Source: Flavobacterium sp. HJJ (lineage in GTDB: Bacteria > Bacteroidota > Bacteroidia > Flavobacteriales > Flavobacteriaceae). Taken from it: 64,000 bases of DNA. How positions within the stretch are numbered: position 1 is the first letter of the stretch; each line of letters begins with the position of its first letter. This document shows, one piece after another, positions 25,657-34,156 of this stretch. The stretch spans positions 1 to 64,000 of the forward strand of contig NZ_JADKPR010000007.1 in NCBI RefSeq assembly GCF_015351475.1, in the 5' to 3' direction. The notes beneath the pieces were generated by a model, which was given only the letters and a program-made list of their open reading frames with translations, did no database searches and was not told the DNA's origin. The translations under genes were made by a program, and so were the position numbers.

Positions 25657-26424
25657 TTAAAATTGCATCACCAAACCACAGCCCATTTGTTTCCCATTAT
25701 AATAAGGCAAAACCATAGAGGAAACTTTCTTTTCTTTTGCTTTAGTGCTGAAAATTTTTCTATTGATGTAAGGATAAATCCAATAGGCCGCTTTGGTACT
25801 TAATATTCCAATTCCTGCGCCCGCAGCTACATCAGTAAGCCAGTGACGGTTGTTGACAATTCTAAAAGCACCTGTAGCCGTAGCCACAGCATAACCGCTT
25901 ATTCCATACCAAATGGATTTGTCTTTGTATTCCTGCCAAAGAAACTCCGCTCCGGCAAAAGCAGTGGCAGTATGCCCCGAAGGAAAGGAATTATTCGAAG
26001 AACCGTCAGGTCTTTCTACATGTGTAATATTTTTTAAAGAAAGAACAGCAGCGCTCATCATCAGATAGGAACTGGCCAAAATAATCGATCGGTCTTTGAG
26101 ATTATTTTTACCGGTCATTCCGCATGCATTTAAAGCATAAACCGAAGCTGCAGGTGCGTACTGCATAATGTCATCGATCGAAAATTTCTGATCGATATTT
26201 TCAGTTACTTCGTCCTGAATTTCAAGATTATAGCCCTTGAGCTGATCACTGTTTAGACCAATAACACCATAACCAATTAATAATGAAGGAATTATTAACT
26301 GTTTATAATTAAATTTTAAATGCTGTACAGTGTCTTTTACTACAATAGTATCGGTTACACTGTTTTGTGCTGACAGTAAATGTGCTGACAGAAATACAAT
26401 TAAAAAACTGAACCATTTCATCAT
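25657..26424 (-). CDS. PAP2-family lipid phosphatase
   Basis: A 255-residue protein with a signal sequence (ending LLSAQ) and a type 2 phosphatidic-acid-phosphatase domain. All three catalytic motifs are present: KNITHVERPDG, PSGHTATAF with the general-acid His, and RIVNNRHWLTDVAAG with the nucleophilic His. Such periplasmic enzymes dephosphorylate undecaprenyl-PP, phosphatidylglycerol phosphate or lipid A phosphates. Next to a two-component system and an LTA-synthase-like enzyme, a lipid A or envelope-modifying role is plausible. Its promoter region contains the 11-bp direct repeat at 26461-26480. Confidence 0.9.
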   Translation of the reverse strand: MMKWFSFLIVFLSAHLLSAQNSVTDTIVVKDTVQHLKFNYKQLIIPSLLIGYGVIGLNSDQLKGYNLEIQDEVTENIDQKFSIDDIMQYAPAASVYALNACGMTGKNNLKDRSIILASSYLMMSAAVLSLKNITHVERPDGSSNNSFPSGHTATAFAGAEFLWQEYKDKSIWYGISGYAVATATGAFRIVNNRHWLTDVAAGAGIGILSTKAAYWIYPYINRKIFSTKAKEKKVSSMVLPYYNGKQMGCGLVMQF

Positions 26425-26460
26425 AACTATTTTAAAACCAATACAAAGTACAAAATTAAT

Positions 26461-26480
26461 TCTGAATTAATTCTGAATTT
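26461..26480. promoter_or_regulatory. Putative response-regulator site 2 (11-bp direct repeat)
   Basis: TCTGAATTAAT and TCTGAATTTG are half-sites 11 bp apart, 37-56 bp upstream of the PAP2 start codon. They match the site before the two-component genes. Confidence 0.5.
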
Positions 26481-26506
26481 GTTTGTGAGGGATTACTTCT
26501 TCAAGT

Positions 26507-26610
26507 TTGTCATTCCGAGATAAGAGGAATACCCGTTAGAAACTCAACAAAGATTGGGGATTTTGATTATGGAATTAGCTGCGGAGATTCCTCGTACCTC
26601 GGAATGACAA
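26507..26610. repeat. Inverted repeat with TTGTCATTCCGAG ends
   Basis: TTGTCATTCCGAG (26507-26519) and CTCGGAATGACAA (26598-26610) are perfect 13-bp complements, and the interior continues to pair in part (GAGGAAT / ATTCCTC). It is a common Flavobacterium intergenic element and probably forms the terminator of the receptor gene ending at 26715. Confidence 0.8.
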
Positions 26611-26714
26611 TATTGGGCGTAGATTTTGTGTAAACATTAGTATCACTGAAATCATTGAATGTTTATTTGCGTCTTTGAGAGAATTATAATTAGATAATAG
26701 CTCGCAGGAAATCT

Positions 26715-29165
26715 TTAATAAGCCGGCTCCTGAACGCCGTTATTTTCATTTTCACCTTTCTTGAACTCAAGTTTTCCAAATTTATAACTGAAGGAAATAC
26801 CAAAGGATTGAACGGGAATTTCCTTTATGTTTACCTGCGAGTAATCTGCGTCATAACTATTCGATTTTTGGCTCAGATATTTATTAAAAGGATTTGTCAT
26901 GGTAATTCCTAAACTTGCATTTTTATTGAAAAATAATTTTCTAAAAGCCAAATTATAAAAATAAGAAGCTGGACGGTCTCCCTGAACAATTTTCTGGGAG
27001 GAGCGGTAATTTCCGGATATTTCGCCAAGCATAGTTGAATTGAATTGGTAATTCAGATTCAGATTTCCCCTGTAAATAAAACTGCTTACACTCTCAAAGC
27101 CCGGAGTACTGTTGGTTCTCTGCCCGCATTCAATATTGGAACGAATTGTTATTTTATCCCCCATTGAAACTGATCCGAAAAGACTGGCGCCATAGGTGAT
27201 CTCAGAGCCAATGTTGTAGCGTGTAGTCAAAGTTACATCAGTATAATCGGTTCCGCTGATAGTGAGTGTGGGATGAAAAGTGGTCAGACTTTGGATATCG
27301 TCAGTGTTTCGGCGGTAGTATCCCGAAAAATAAATATTTGTCCCCTTACTGAAATTTTGGCTGTAGCCCAATTCATATCGATTACCAATTTCAGGTTTTA
27401 AAAAAGGATTTCCAGTGCTGATATTGTGCGGATCACTGATATTAAAAAACGGATTTAAATCTTCATAATCGGGTCTTTCGATACGGTAAGTGTAAGCAAA
27501 CTTTATGGATTGATCTTTATTAAACTTATGCTGAACAGTAAACGAAGGTGCAAAAGTATTATAATCCGGTATAACCACTCCCACAAAATCTGCCACAGTA
27601 TTAGTACGTTCATAACGAAGACCGGCTTTACCAATCAAAAAATCATTGAAAAAGGCAAAAGAGCTTGAAGCATAAACCGCATAAATATTCTGCTTGTATT
27701 TAAACGCATAGGTCTGTCCTTTGTTGTTTATGTAGGAGCCATCTGAGTCCAAAGTATCGGTAACGATATTGTTTTCTATGTTTTGAAAATTTGCTTTAAC
27801 TCCTGTTTCAAGGGTATAACCTTCGGAGATAGGTTCTGCAAAATCCAACGTAAGTCCCACTTGGTGGTCTTTGCCCGGATTTATGTTTCTAAGTCCCGAT
27901 AACGGCTGAATATTTTCCTCATAAGAAGTTCGGTGCCCCGAATTAATGTCACTTTTTCCGTTGCTTGATGTAAGCTGAAAATCCAGTTCCCGATTTTCTT
28001 TCTCAAAAGTTTTTTTATAATCAAGCCCCCAGTCAATAGCTTTTTCTTCAAAATTACTGATTGAATTTCGTTCACTTTTTATTTCAGACACAAGAGTTCC
28101 ATCAGCCAGATAGGAAGTTTGGTTCTGCTGCGTTTGTCCCGTTGAGTTATTGGAAAAAGAATTATAACTGAAGGATGCCACTAATTCATCCTTTGGAGTG
28201 ATGCTCCAGCTCAAATTAATTCCAGTCCGGTAACCGCTTCTATCAAAAGGATTCACTCCGTTTTGATAGAGTCTGTTAATACTGTCTCTGGCTTCGCTAT
28301 AAGAAATACGCTCGCTGGAACTTTTTGTTTCTGTAGTTAATTGTTTGTTCCCGCTAAAAAAAATACCTGCCCCAAAATTTCCATGACGGGCATTAAAATT
28401 GAATGATCCGTTTTCTAAACGTGTTCCGGCCGATAGATTGATACTGCTGTTGATTCCTTCGAGTTTATTTTCTTTCAGAACGATATTTATGATGCCGCCC
28501 GTACCCGCAGCGTCGTATTTTACCCCTGGACTGGTGATAACCTCGATGCTCTTTATCTGATCAGCGGGGATGGTCTGCAGTGCGTCAGAAATACTCGCAC
28601 CAAACATGCTGGAAGGTTTTCCATTAATCAAAAAACGAATACTGGGATTACCCTGCAGTTCAATTTTTCCGTCAATGTCAACGCTGACCATTGGAACATT
28701 TTTCAAAACATCTGCGGCAGTGCCTCCTTGACTTGAAAGGTCGTTTGCGGGGCTGTATACCATTTTGTCAATTTTACTTTGAATTGTCGAAGTTTTCGAA
28801 ACTATTTTTACTTCATTAAGCTGATTTGACATTGGCGAAAGCATAATAGTGCCAAGATTCAACACGCCTGCTTTCTGATTTATACTGGAATTTATGGTCG
28901 CTGTTTTATAACTGATAAAATCAATAGTAATGCGATAATCGCCGTCTGGAAGGTTATTGATTGAAAAAGAGCCGTTTTTATCAGTACTCAATCCGTTAAA
29001 AACTTTGATTTCCTTTCCTTTATAAATACTGACAATTGCCATTTCTATAGGTAGTTTCGTTTCGGCATCAATTACTTTACCTATGATTTTACCTTTATTT
29101 ACAGCAGGTTGTGCAAATGACACAAAAGAGAATAAGAGAGCAGTAATAAAAACTGTATAGCGCAT
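26715..29165 (-). CDS. TonB-dependent-receptor-like outer-membrane protein
   Basis: An 816-residue outer-membrane protein. After the signal peptide (ending SFAQ) comes a carboxypeptidase-regulatory-like beta-sandwich (about residues 24-105, KGKIIGKVIDAETKLPIEMAIVSIYK), a TonB plug domain (about 130-225, with GGTAADVLKNVPMVSVDIDGKIELQGNPSIRFLINGKPS) and a beta-barrel of the OMP_b-brl_3 type. Receptors of this subgroup are often controlled by two-component systems and linked to envelope stress or peptide uptake; the ligand is unknown. It is a single gene whose promoter carries the 11-bp direct repeat at 29201-29219. Confidence 0.9.
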   Translation of the reverse strand: MRYTVFITALLFSFVSFAQPAVNKGKIIGKVIDAETKLPIEMAIVSIYKGKEIKVFNGLSTDKNGSFSINNLPDGDYRITIDFISYKTATINSSINQKAGVLNLGTIMLSPMSNQLNEVKIVSKTSTIQSKIDKMVYSPANDLSSQGGTAADVLKNVPMVSVDIDGKIELQGNPSIRFLINGKPSSMFGASISDALQTIPADQIKSIEVITSPGVKYDAAGTGGIINIVLKENKLEGINSSINLSAGTRLENGSFNFNARHGNFGAGIFFSGNKQLTTETKSSSERISYSEARDSINRLYQNGVNPFDRSGYRTGINLSWSITPKDELVASFSYNSFSNNSTGQTQQNQTSYLADGTLVSEIKSERNSISNFEEKAIDWGLDYKKTFEKENRELDFQLTSSNGKSDINSGHRTSYEENIQPLSGLRNINPGKDHQVGLTLDFAEPISEGYTLETGVKANFQNIENNIVTDTLDSDGSYINNKGQTYAFKYKQNIYAVYASSSFAFFNDFLIGKAGLRYERTNTVADFVGVVIPDYNTFAPSFTVQHKFNKDQSIKFAYTYRIERPDYEDLNPFFNISDPHNISTGNPFLKPEIGNRYELGYSQNFSKGTNIYFSGYYRRNTDDIQSLTTFHPTLTISGTDYTDVTLTTRYNIGSEITYGASLFGSVSMGDKITIRSNIECGQRTNSTPGFESVSSFIYRGNLNLNYQFNSTMLGEISGNYRSSQKIVQGDRPASYFYNLAFRKLFFNKNASLGITMTNPFNKYLSQKSNSYDADYSQVNIKEIPVQSFGISFSYKFGKLEFKKGENENNGVQEPAY

Positions 29166-29200
29166 AATAAAAATTTATGCCGTAAAAATACTATCTCAAA

Positions 29201-29219
29201 TCTGAATAAAGTCTGAACA
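29201..29219. promoter_or_regulatory. Putative response-regulator site 3 (11-bp direct repeat)
   Basis: TCTGAATAAAG and TCTGAACA are half-sites 11 bp apart, 36-54 bp upstream of the receptor start codon at 29165. The orientation and distance match site 2 before the PAP2 gene. Confidence 0.5.
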
Positions 29220-29415
29220 TGAAAATTTCTAAAGTAATTATTTTTATTTGCTGCAAAGCTGAAGTGTTATATGTACTTTTTTATTTGCTAAAAAAAAGCC
29301 TCTAAAATTTTGAGATTACCAAAACCTTTCTGCTAACATTTTATACTCCTGCTCTGACAAACATTTAACTTTTTTAGATAAAACCAAATGATTCAATTTA
29401 AAAACTAAACCAGAG

Positions 29416-29440
29416 GAGGCTGTCCTTTTCGGACAGCCTC
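29416..29440. terminator. Strong 10-bp hairpin at the end of the pigment operon
   Basis: GAGGCTGTCC and GGACAGCCTC form a perfect 10-bp stem with a TTTTC loop, in the ~450-bp gene-free gap between the last pigment gene (stop at 29614, minus strand) and the receptor gene. No T-run follows on either strand. It could end the long pigment transcript or be part of a small RNA. Confidence 0.55.
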
Positions 29441-29613
29441 TTGGGGTGAGGAAAAATAATTAAACTATTTTATATTTTCATTTATTATTAATCAAAATCA
29501 CACTTAAATCAAAGCAAAAAGACAAGATTATAAAATAGTAAAAACGCCTAGTAATAAGTATTTGATTGATAAGAAAAAAATGTATGCTAAGGGCTAAAAA
29601 ATGTAGTCTCTTT

Positions 29614-30912
29614 TCAAAGCGCATTTTTTCTATTATCAAAAAAACGAATAGGCTTTCTGCTGTTTGGATTAAAAATTAATGGCATTAATATTTCATTTGC
29701 AGTAAATTCAATTTTGGGAGTTACCCGTAATTTGGATCTAAAATGATCTTTCAATTCTTGCAAAAAAACAGAAGAGGGATTCTGAACCGCAATTTTTATC
29801 AAAATCTCGTCGGTTCCCAAATCATTAGATGAAATTTCGATAATATAGTTGTCAATATTCCCAAAATTATTCAGAACATCATTCATTGCCGGAGGATACA
29901 AAGTGGTTCCTTTGTATTTAATCATGTGCTGTTTTCTGCCAATTACAGGACCTACACGCAATGTATTGCGCCCACATGAACACGAATCTGAATGCAGCTG
30001 TACAATATCGCCCGTTTTAAAACGAATGAGCGGCATGGCTTCAATCCCCAAAGTGGTAAATGTTAATTCACCTGATCCGCCATTTGAAACCGGCTTATTG
30101 TTTTCATCCAATACTTCTACAATAATTAACTCTGGATGATGATGCCCTCCTACTCCATGACTGCATTCGGTAAAAGCAGTGCTCATCTCAGTCGAAGCAT
30201 AGGTAGAAAACAGCTTAATATTCCATTTATCTGTTATTTTCTGGCACAAGGTATTGCTGGTAAAATCTTGATTACGGATAGGTTCGCCAATACAAATAGC
30301 TCCTTTTACACTTGAATTGTTAATATCAATATTGTGCTGTTCCGCATATTCAATCATTTTTAGTAAAAAAGAAGGAACAGTAATTAGATAAGTAGGTTTG
30401 TATTTTAAAATTGAATCCCATTGCAGCTCCGGAAGTCCTGCACCAACTCGGATTACACCGACTTTCATTTTTCGAAGACCTAAAAAATAAGCCAATCCCG
30501 CCATAAAACGACGATCAATTGTCGTCATCAGCTGTACAAGATCACCTTCTTTTATTCCGGCGCAGTCAAATGAAATAGCTTCGTTATAAGCTAAACGATC
30601 CAAATCTTCATCAGTCAATCCAAAAGTTACAGGATCGCCCAAAGTACCGGATGTAGTAGCATAATCGATAATCCTATTCTTTGGAACACATAAAAAATCA
30701 TCATTATACTTTTGTAAATCTTCCTTTGATGTAACAGGCAATAATGCTAAATCCTCAATTGTTTTTATACTGGAAACATCAATATTGCTTTTGGCAAAGA
30801 TAGAGCTGTAAAAGGGCGAATTTGTATTTGCATACTGCAGCACTTCCTGCAGTTTTTGCTCCTGAAATGCTTTTATATCGGCTTTGGCAGCTAATTCTAT
30901 TTTTGGAATCAT
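29614..30912 (-). CDS. Phenylacetate-CoA-ligase-like adenylate-forming enzyme
   Basis: A 432-residue cytoplasmic enzyme of the PaaK branch of the ANL superfamily, which activates carboxylic acids as acyl-AMP and passes them to CoA or a carrier protein. The phosphate-binding loop YATTSGTLGDPVTF, the adenine motif STYASTEMSTAF and the hinge region RFKTGDIVQL are present, with a small C-terminal domain. In aryl polyene and flexirubin clusters such an enzyme is thought to load the aryl starter, made here by the ammonia-lyase, onto an acyl carrier protein. It is the last gene of the operon and overlaps the stop of the preceding gene by 1 bp. Confidence 0.85.
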   Translation of the reverse strand: MIPKIELAAKADIKAFQEQKLQEVLQYANTNSPFYSSIFAKSNIDVSSIKTIEDLALLPVTSKEDLQKYNDDFLCVPKNRIIDYATTSGTLGDPVTFGLTDEDLDRLAYNEAISFDCAGIKEGDLVQLMTTIDRRFMAGLAYFLGLRKMKVGVIRVGAGLPELQWDSILKYKPTYLITVPSFLLKMIEYAEQHNIDINNSSVKGAICIGEPIRNQDFTSNTLCQKITDKWNIKLFSTYASTEMSTAFTECSHGVGGHHHPELIIVEVLDENNKPVSNGGSGELTFTTLGIEAMPLIRFKTGDIVQLHSDSCSCGRNTLRVGPVIGRKQHMIKYKGTTLYPPAMNDVLNNFGNIDNYIIEISSNDLGTDEILIKIAVQNPSSVFLQELKDHFRSKLRVTPKIEFTANEILMPLIFNPNSRKPIRFFDNRKNAL

Positions 30913-32579
30913 TATAGTTTTCTTTTTGCTTTTTTTAAATAACTGCTAATCTTTTCTCTTTCAACACGTGAAGTAACTTCTTTTGTCAATGCTTTCCCGA
31001 ATTGTTCCTCAGCCAAGTTATATTTTTTATTTTGATAAAAGTACAATCCAGCTTTATAATAAACAACCCAATAATCAGGATTTAAAGATTGGTAATAATC
31101 CAGATATTGATTCGATGGCAAATCGGATTTTTTAGCCAGAAAAGAATCCATTTTTTTGTCTTCGATACGAAATTGAATGTAGTTTTGATAAGCTTCTGTT
31201 TTCAAGAATGGATCTGGAGGAATATTCATTGCTGAATTTTCCAATGAAACAATAGCAGCTGTATTCTCTTTTTTGTTTTTGAAAATTGTATTCAAATCAT
31301 AACAAACAAACTCCCCTAATTGATAGGGATTTGCAGACACCCAAACCAATCGCTGGGCTGGCTTGAAAACAATTCCGTGGTGAGCCAACAGCTGATTAAT
31401 CGCTTTTTCATTACCATACCCTAATGGCACATTATCTATTCCTTCTTTATTTCTAAGGATATTGGCAGCAATTTGTGGTGTTATTTTTTGATTCTCATTC
31501 AGTAATTGAGTCATTCGGTCAAAACGGTATTGGGAATGACTATCTTTTATTTGAGCCAAATTTCTTTTATTATCTTTTAAAACATCACTTTGAAAATGAT
31601 TGGAACAAATTATTTCATTGCCATCAGGAGCTTCAAAAACACCTAAATTATCGGGAGCAATTTCTATTAAAACAGCCTTATCATCATTGGCACTGCCAAC
31701 CATAATAGACTCGGAAACAAATACTTTCCTTTTTTTAGCAATAGCAACAGCTTCATCAATAGTTTTGGCGTATTGCAAAATTTCACGGGTCACAATAGAA
31801 ATAGGCGTTTTGGCTATTAATGGAATCTTGGATTTACCGGCATTTATGGTTACGGTCAATCCTTCGGCATTCATTCCGGAACAGGCACCTATCATTCCGG
31901 GCCAAGTTACCATCATAAATGGATAACCCTCTTTTGGATTAATAAAGGCAACTATTTTTTCTTTTGCAAAATCATCTCCTGCATAAAAATCAAAATTTCT
32001 GCCCAAAATCAAACTTCCGTCATCTGATTTATTCCCCCAAGCAGCAAATGATGTACAGCCTACCATTGCCAGATCCTGAACTGCATGTCCTATATCATGA
32101 GCACCATGCAGATACAAATCTCTTAAAAAAGAGGGTGCAATATGGTTTAAATCTTTAGGCGCATATTGGGAAACTCCATAAATTTCAGTTTGAAATTCAT
32201 TATCAACATTAAGATATAATTTTCGATTATACCATTTCAGGAAATTTCGAAGTAATGATTTTTTAAAATCAGAAGGAATCAATTCATTTATCTTGTCAAA
32301 AAAGACATGCTCTTGCTTTTTTAACAAGGAGTCCGTCAGGCTCCCAATAGCCAATCCCCTTTCCAATGGATCACCTTCGACATAAAGCTCCCATAAATGC
32401 TGTTTGTTTTTGATCAGAAAATTATTTCCGGTATAAAAAATGGTATCAGATTGTTTTTTAACAATAGGGATTGTATTATTATAAGCCGCTATCTCCGGCT
32501 GATGACGCATCGACTTTGAAGTACCGCAAGAAATAAGGAATAAGGCAAAGAAAAAAATATATGCTGTAAGTTTTTTCAT
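30912..32579 (-). CDS. C45 (acyl-CoA:6-APA acyltransferase-like) lipoprotein
   Basis: A ~555-residue lipoprotein with an Ntn-hydrolase domain of the C45/AAT family. The lipobox is FLISC (Cys18 from the preferred start MKKLTAYIFFF). The autocatalytic nucleophile is the Cys in MVGCTSFAAWGNKSDDG (about residue 175), followed by GRNFDFYAGDDF and SGMNAEGLTVTINAG. The C-terminal ~80 residues look TPR-like. Family members cleave or form amide bonds, with acyl groups as donors. In this cluster it may acylate or hydrolyse a pigment intermediate or ester outside the cytoplasm. It lies between the oxidoreductase and the ligase genes. Confidence 0.82.
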   Translation of the reverse strand: MKKLTAYIFFFALFLISCGTSKSMRHQPEIAAYNNTIPIVKKQSDTIFYTGNNFLIKNKQHLWELYVEGDPLERGLAIGSLTDSLLKKQEHVFFDKINELIPSDFKKSLLRNFLKWYNRKLYLNVDNEFQTEIYGVSQYAPKDLNHIAPSFLRDLYLHGAHDIGHAVQDLAMVGCTSFAAWGNKSDDGSLILGRNFDFYAGDDFAKEKIVAFINPKEGYPFMMVTWPGMIGACSGMNAEGLTVTINAGKSKIPLIAKTPISIVTREILQYAKTIDEAVAIAKKRKVFVSESIMVGSANDDKAVLIEIAPDNLGVFEAPDGNEIICSNHFQSDVLKDNKRNLAQIKDSHSQYRFDRMTQLLNENQKITPQIAANILRNKEGIDNVPLGYGNEKAINQLLAHHGIVFKPAQRLVWVSANPYQLGEFVCYDLNTIFKNKKENTAAIVSLENSAMNIPPDPFLKTEAYQNYIQFRIEDKKMDSFLAKKSDLPSNQYLDYYQSLNPDYWVVYYKAGLYFYQNKKYNLAEEQFGKALTKEVTSRVEREKISSYLKKAKRKL

Positions 32580-32641
32580 ATTCAACTATTCTTGGTTCTC
32601 GATTAGTTTTTAAACATTATGACAATGTTCTGTTTATTTCA

Positions 32642-34156
32642 CTATACTTCCTGATTAATTTTGTTTACCAGATAATCTTTTCCTAAAATCTCGGAACACG
32701 TAACAACCGCACCAATGGTAACGCCCAAAACGCCATGCATGTTGATACTCTGTCCTGTTAAATATAAATTATCTAACTTAGTTTTTGACGGAATAAATGT
32801 CTTCATTGGATTTTCACAATCTTTCTCATAGCCATACATATTTCCGTTATATCCTCCAATATAATCTCTGTATGACAATGGCGTAGAAGTATGAACTGAT
32901 TTTATACAGTCTCTTATTCCAGGGAATTTTTTCTCTATTTCATCTAGGAAACGATTCGTTTTACGAGTTTTAAAATCGTCATAGCTTTCGCCTCTATCGT
33001 TAACATCGGCTACGGTATTGAAGGTTTCTTTCCATGAATCCAAATCGGAATACTTCATATAAGTAATAAAAGTCATTCCCTCTGCCCAGCCATCATCTTT
33101 TTTAGAAGCATTCATCGAAGCCATAAAAGCTTTTGGCCAATTCTGTTCGTTATAATTTTGAGCATCCCAGACTTCACTGCTATTTTTACAATGGTAATAA
33201 TTCTTGTTCATATACTTAAACGTTTTTGGTTTAAAAACGACATATAAGCTAAAGGCCGAAATACTGCCTTCCAAACTCGAAATTCTATTAACAAAGGCTT
33301 TCCTAAAATGGTTCTCTCCTGCTAATTTCAAGGTAATCTTGGGATCTATATTCGATATAAAATATTTTCCGTCCACACTCGTGCCATCTTTCATTTTGGC
33401 TGTGGTAATAGCATTGTCTTCGACAACCAACTGATTGACATCTTTATATTTAAAGACATCACCTCCATATTTTTTAAGCTGTTTTATCAACTGTTTTGTA
33501 ATCTGGCTGCCACCGTTTATGCAGCGCCATGAACTCTGCATGTAGGTATTAACCGTAAGTGCGTGTACATAAAAAGGGGATTTTTCACCGCATCCTGCAT
33601 ATAAAAAATTACTTCCTGCAAAAACAGCCTGCAGCATTTTATTTTCAGTGAGGCTTGCAATAAAATCCTTTGCATTTACAGAAAGAATATCATTGTCATA
33701 GCGTCCTTCAGCACTTAAATTATAAAGGGGAAATGTATCGCAGGTGTTAATAATTGCTTCACAATATTTATTTATTGCCTCCCTTTCCTCAGGAAAAAAC
33801 TTAACCAGCTGATTTACAAAATTTTCATACCCTTGGGCATGTGGAAACTCCATATTTACATCTTCAAAAGAGATTATATCGTATCCGTCTTCGTCCATTT
33901 TTTTGAGATTCAGGCTATCCATAATCCCAATGTACTTGAAATATCGATATAAATTCTGCCCTTCGCTTAATCCTCCAATGTAATGAATTCCGGTATCAAA
34001 AATCGTTTTATCGCGAACAAACGTCTGCAAATTACCTCCAAACTGATTGTTCTTTTCCAGCACACAAACGCTATAGCCTTCCTTGGCTAAAATTATAGAC
34101 GAAACAAGTCCGCCCAATCCACTTCCGATTATAACAACATCATAATGCTTTTTCAT
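32642..34156 (-). CDS. CrtI/retinol-saturase-like FAD oxidoreductase 1
   Basis: A 504-residue flavoprotein of the phytoene desaturase family. The N-terminal dinucleotide fold is clear (DVVIIGSGLGGLVSSIILAKEGYSVCVLEKN, residues 5-35), followed by GGNLQTF. The C-terminal FAD segment LYLTGQSINMHGVLGVTIGA is also present. Related enzymes saturate or desaturate polyene chains. A second copy lies at 55342, next to darA. The start overlaps the stop of the MMPL fusion gene by 4 bp, so they are translationally coupled. Confidence 0.85.
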   Translation of the reverse strand: MKKHYDVVIIGSGLGGLVSSIILAKEGYSVCVLEKNNQFGGNLQTFVRDKTIFDTGIHYIGGLSEGQNLYRYFKYIGIMDSLNLKKMDEDGYDIISFEDVNMEFPHAQGYENFVNQLVKFFPEEREAINKYCEAIINTCDTFPLYNLSAEGRYDNDILSVNAKDFIASLTENKMLQAVFAGSNFLYAGCGEKSPFYVHALTVNTYMQSSWRCINGGSQITKQLIKQLKKYGGDVFKYKDVNQLVVEDNAITTAKMKDGTSVDGKYFISNIDPKITLKLAGENHFRKAFVNRISSLEGSISAFSLYVVFKPKTFKYMNKNYYHCKNSSEVWDAQNYNEQNWPKAFMASMNASKKDDGWAEGMTFITYMKYSDLDSWKETFNTVADVNDRGESYDDFKTRKTNRFLDEIEKKFPGIRDCIKSVHTSTPLSYRDYIGGYNGNMYGYEKDCENPMKTFIPSKTKLDNLYLTGQSINMHGVLGVTIGAVVTCSEILGKDYLVNKINQEV

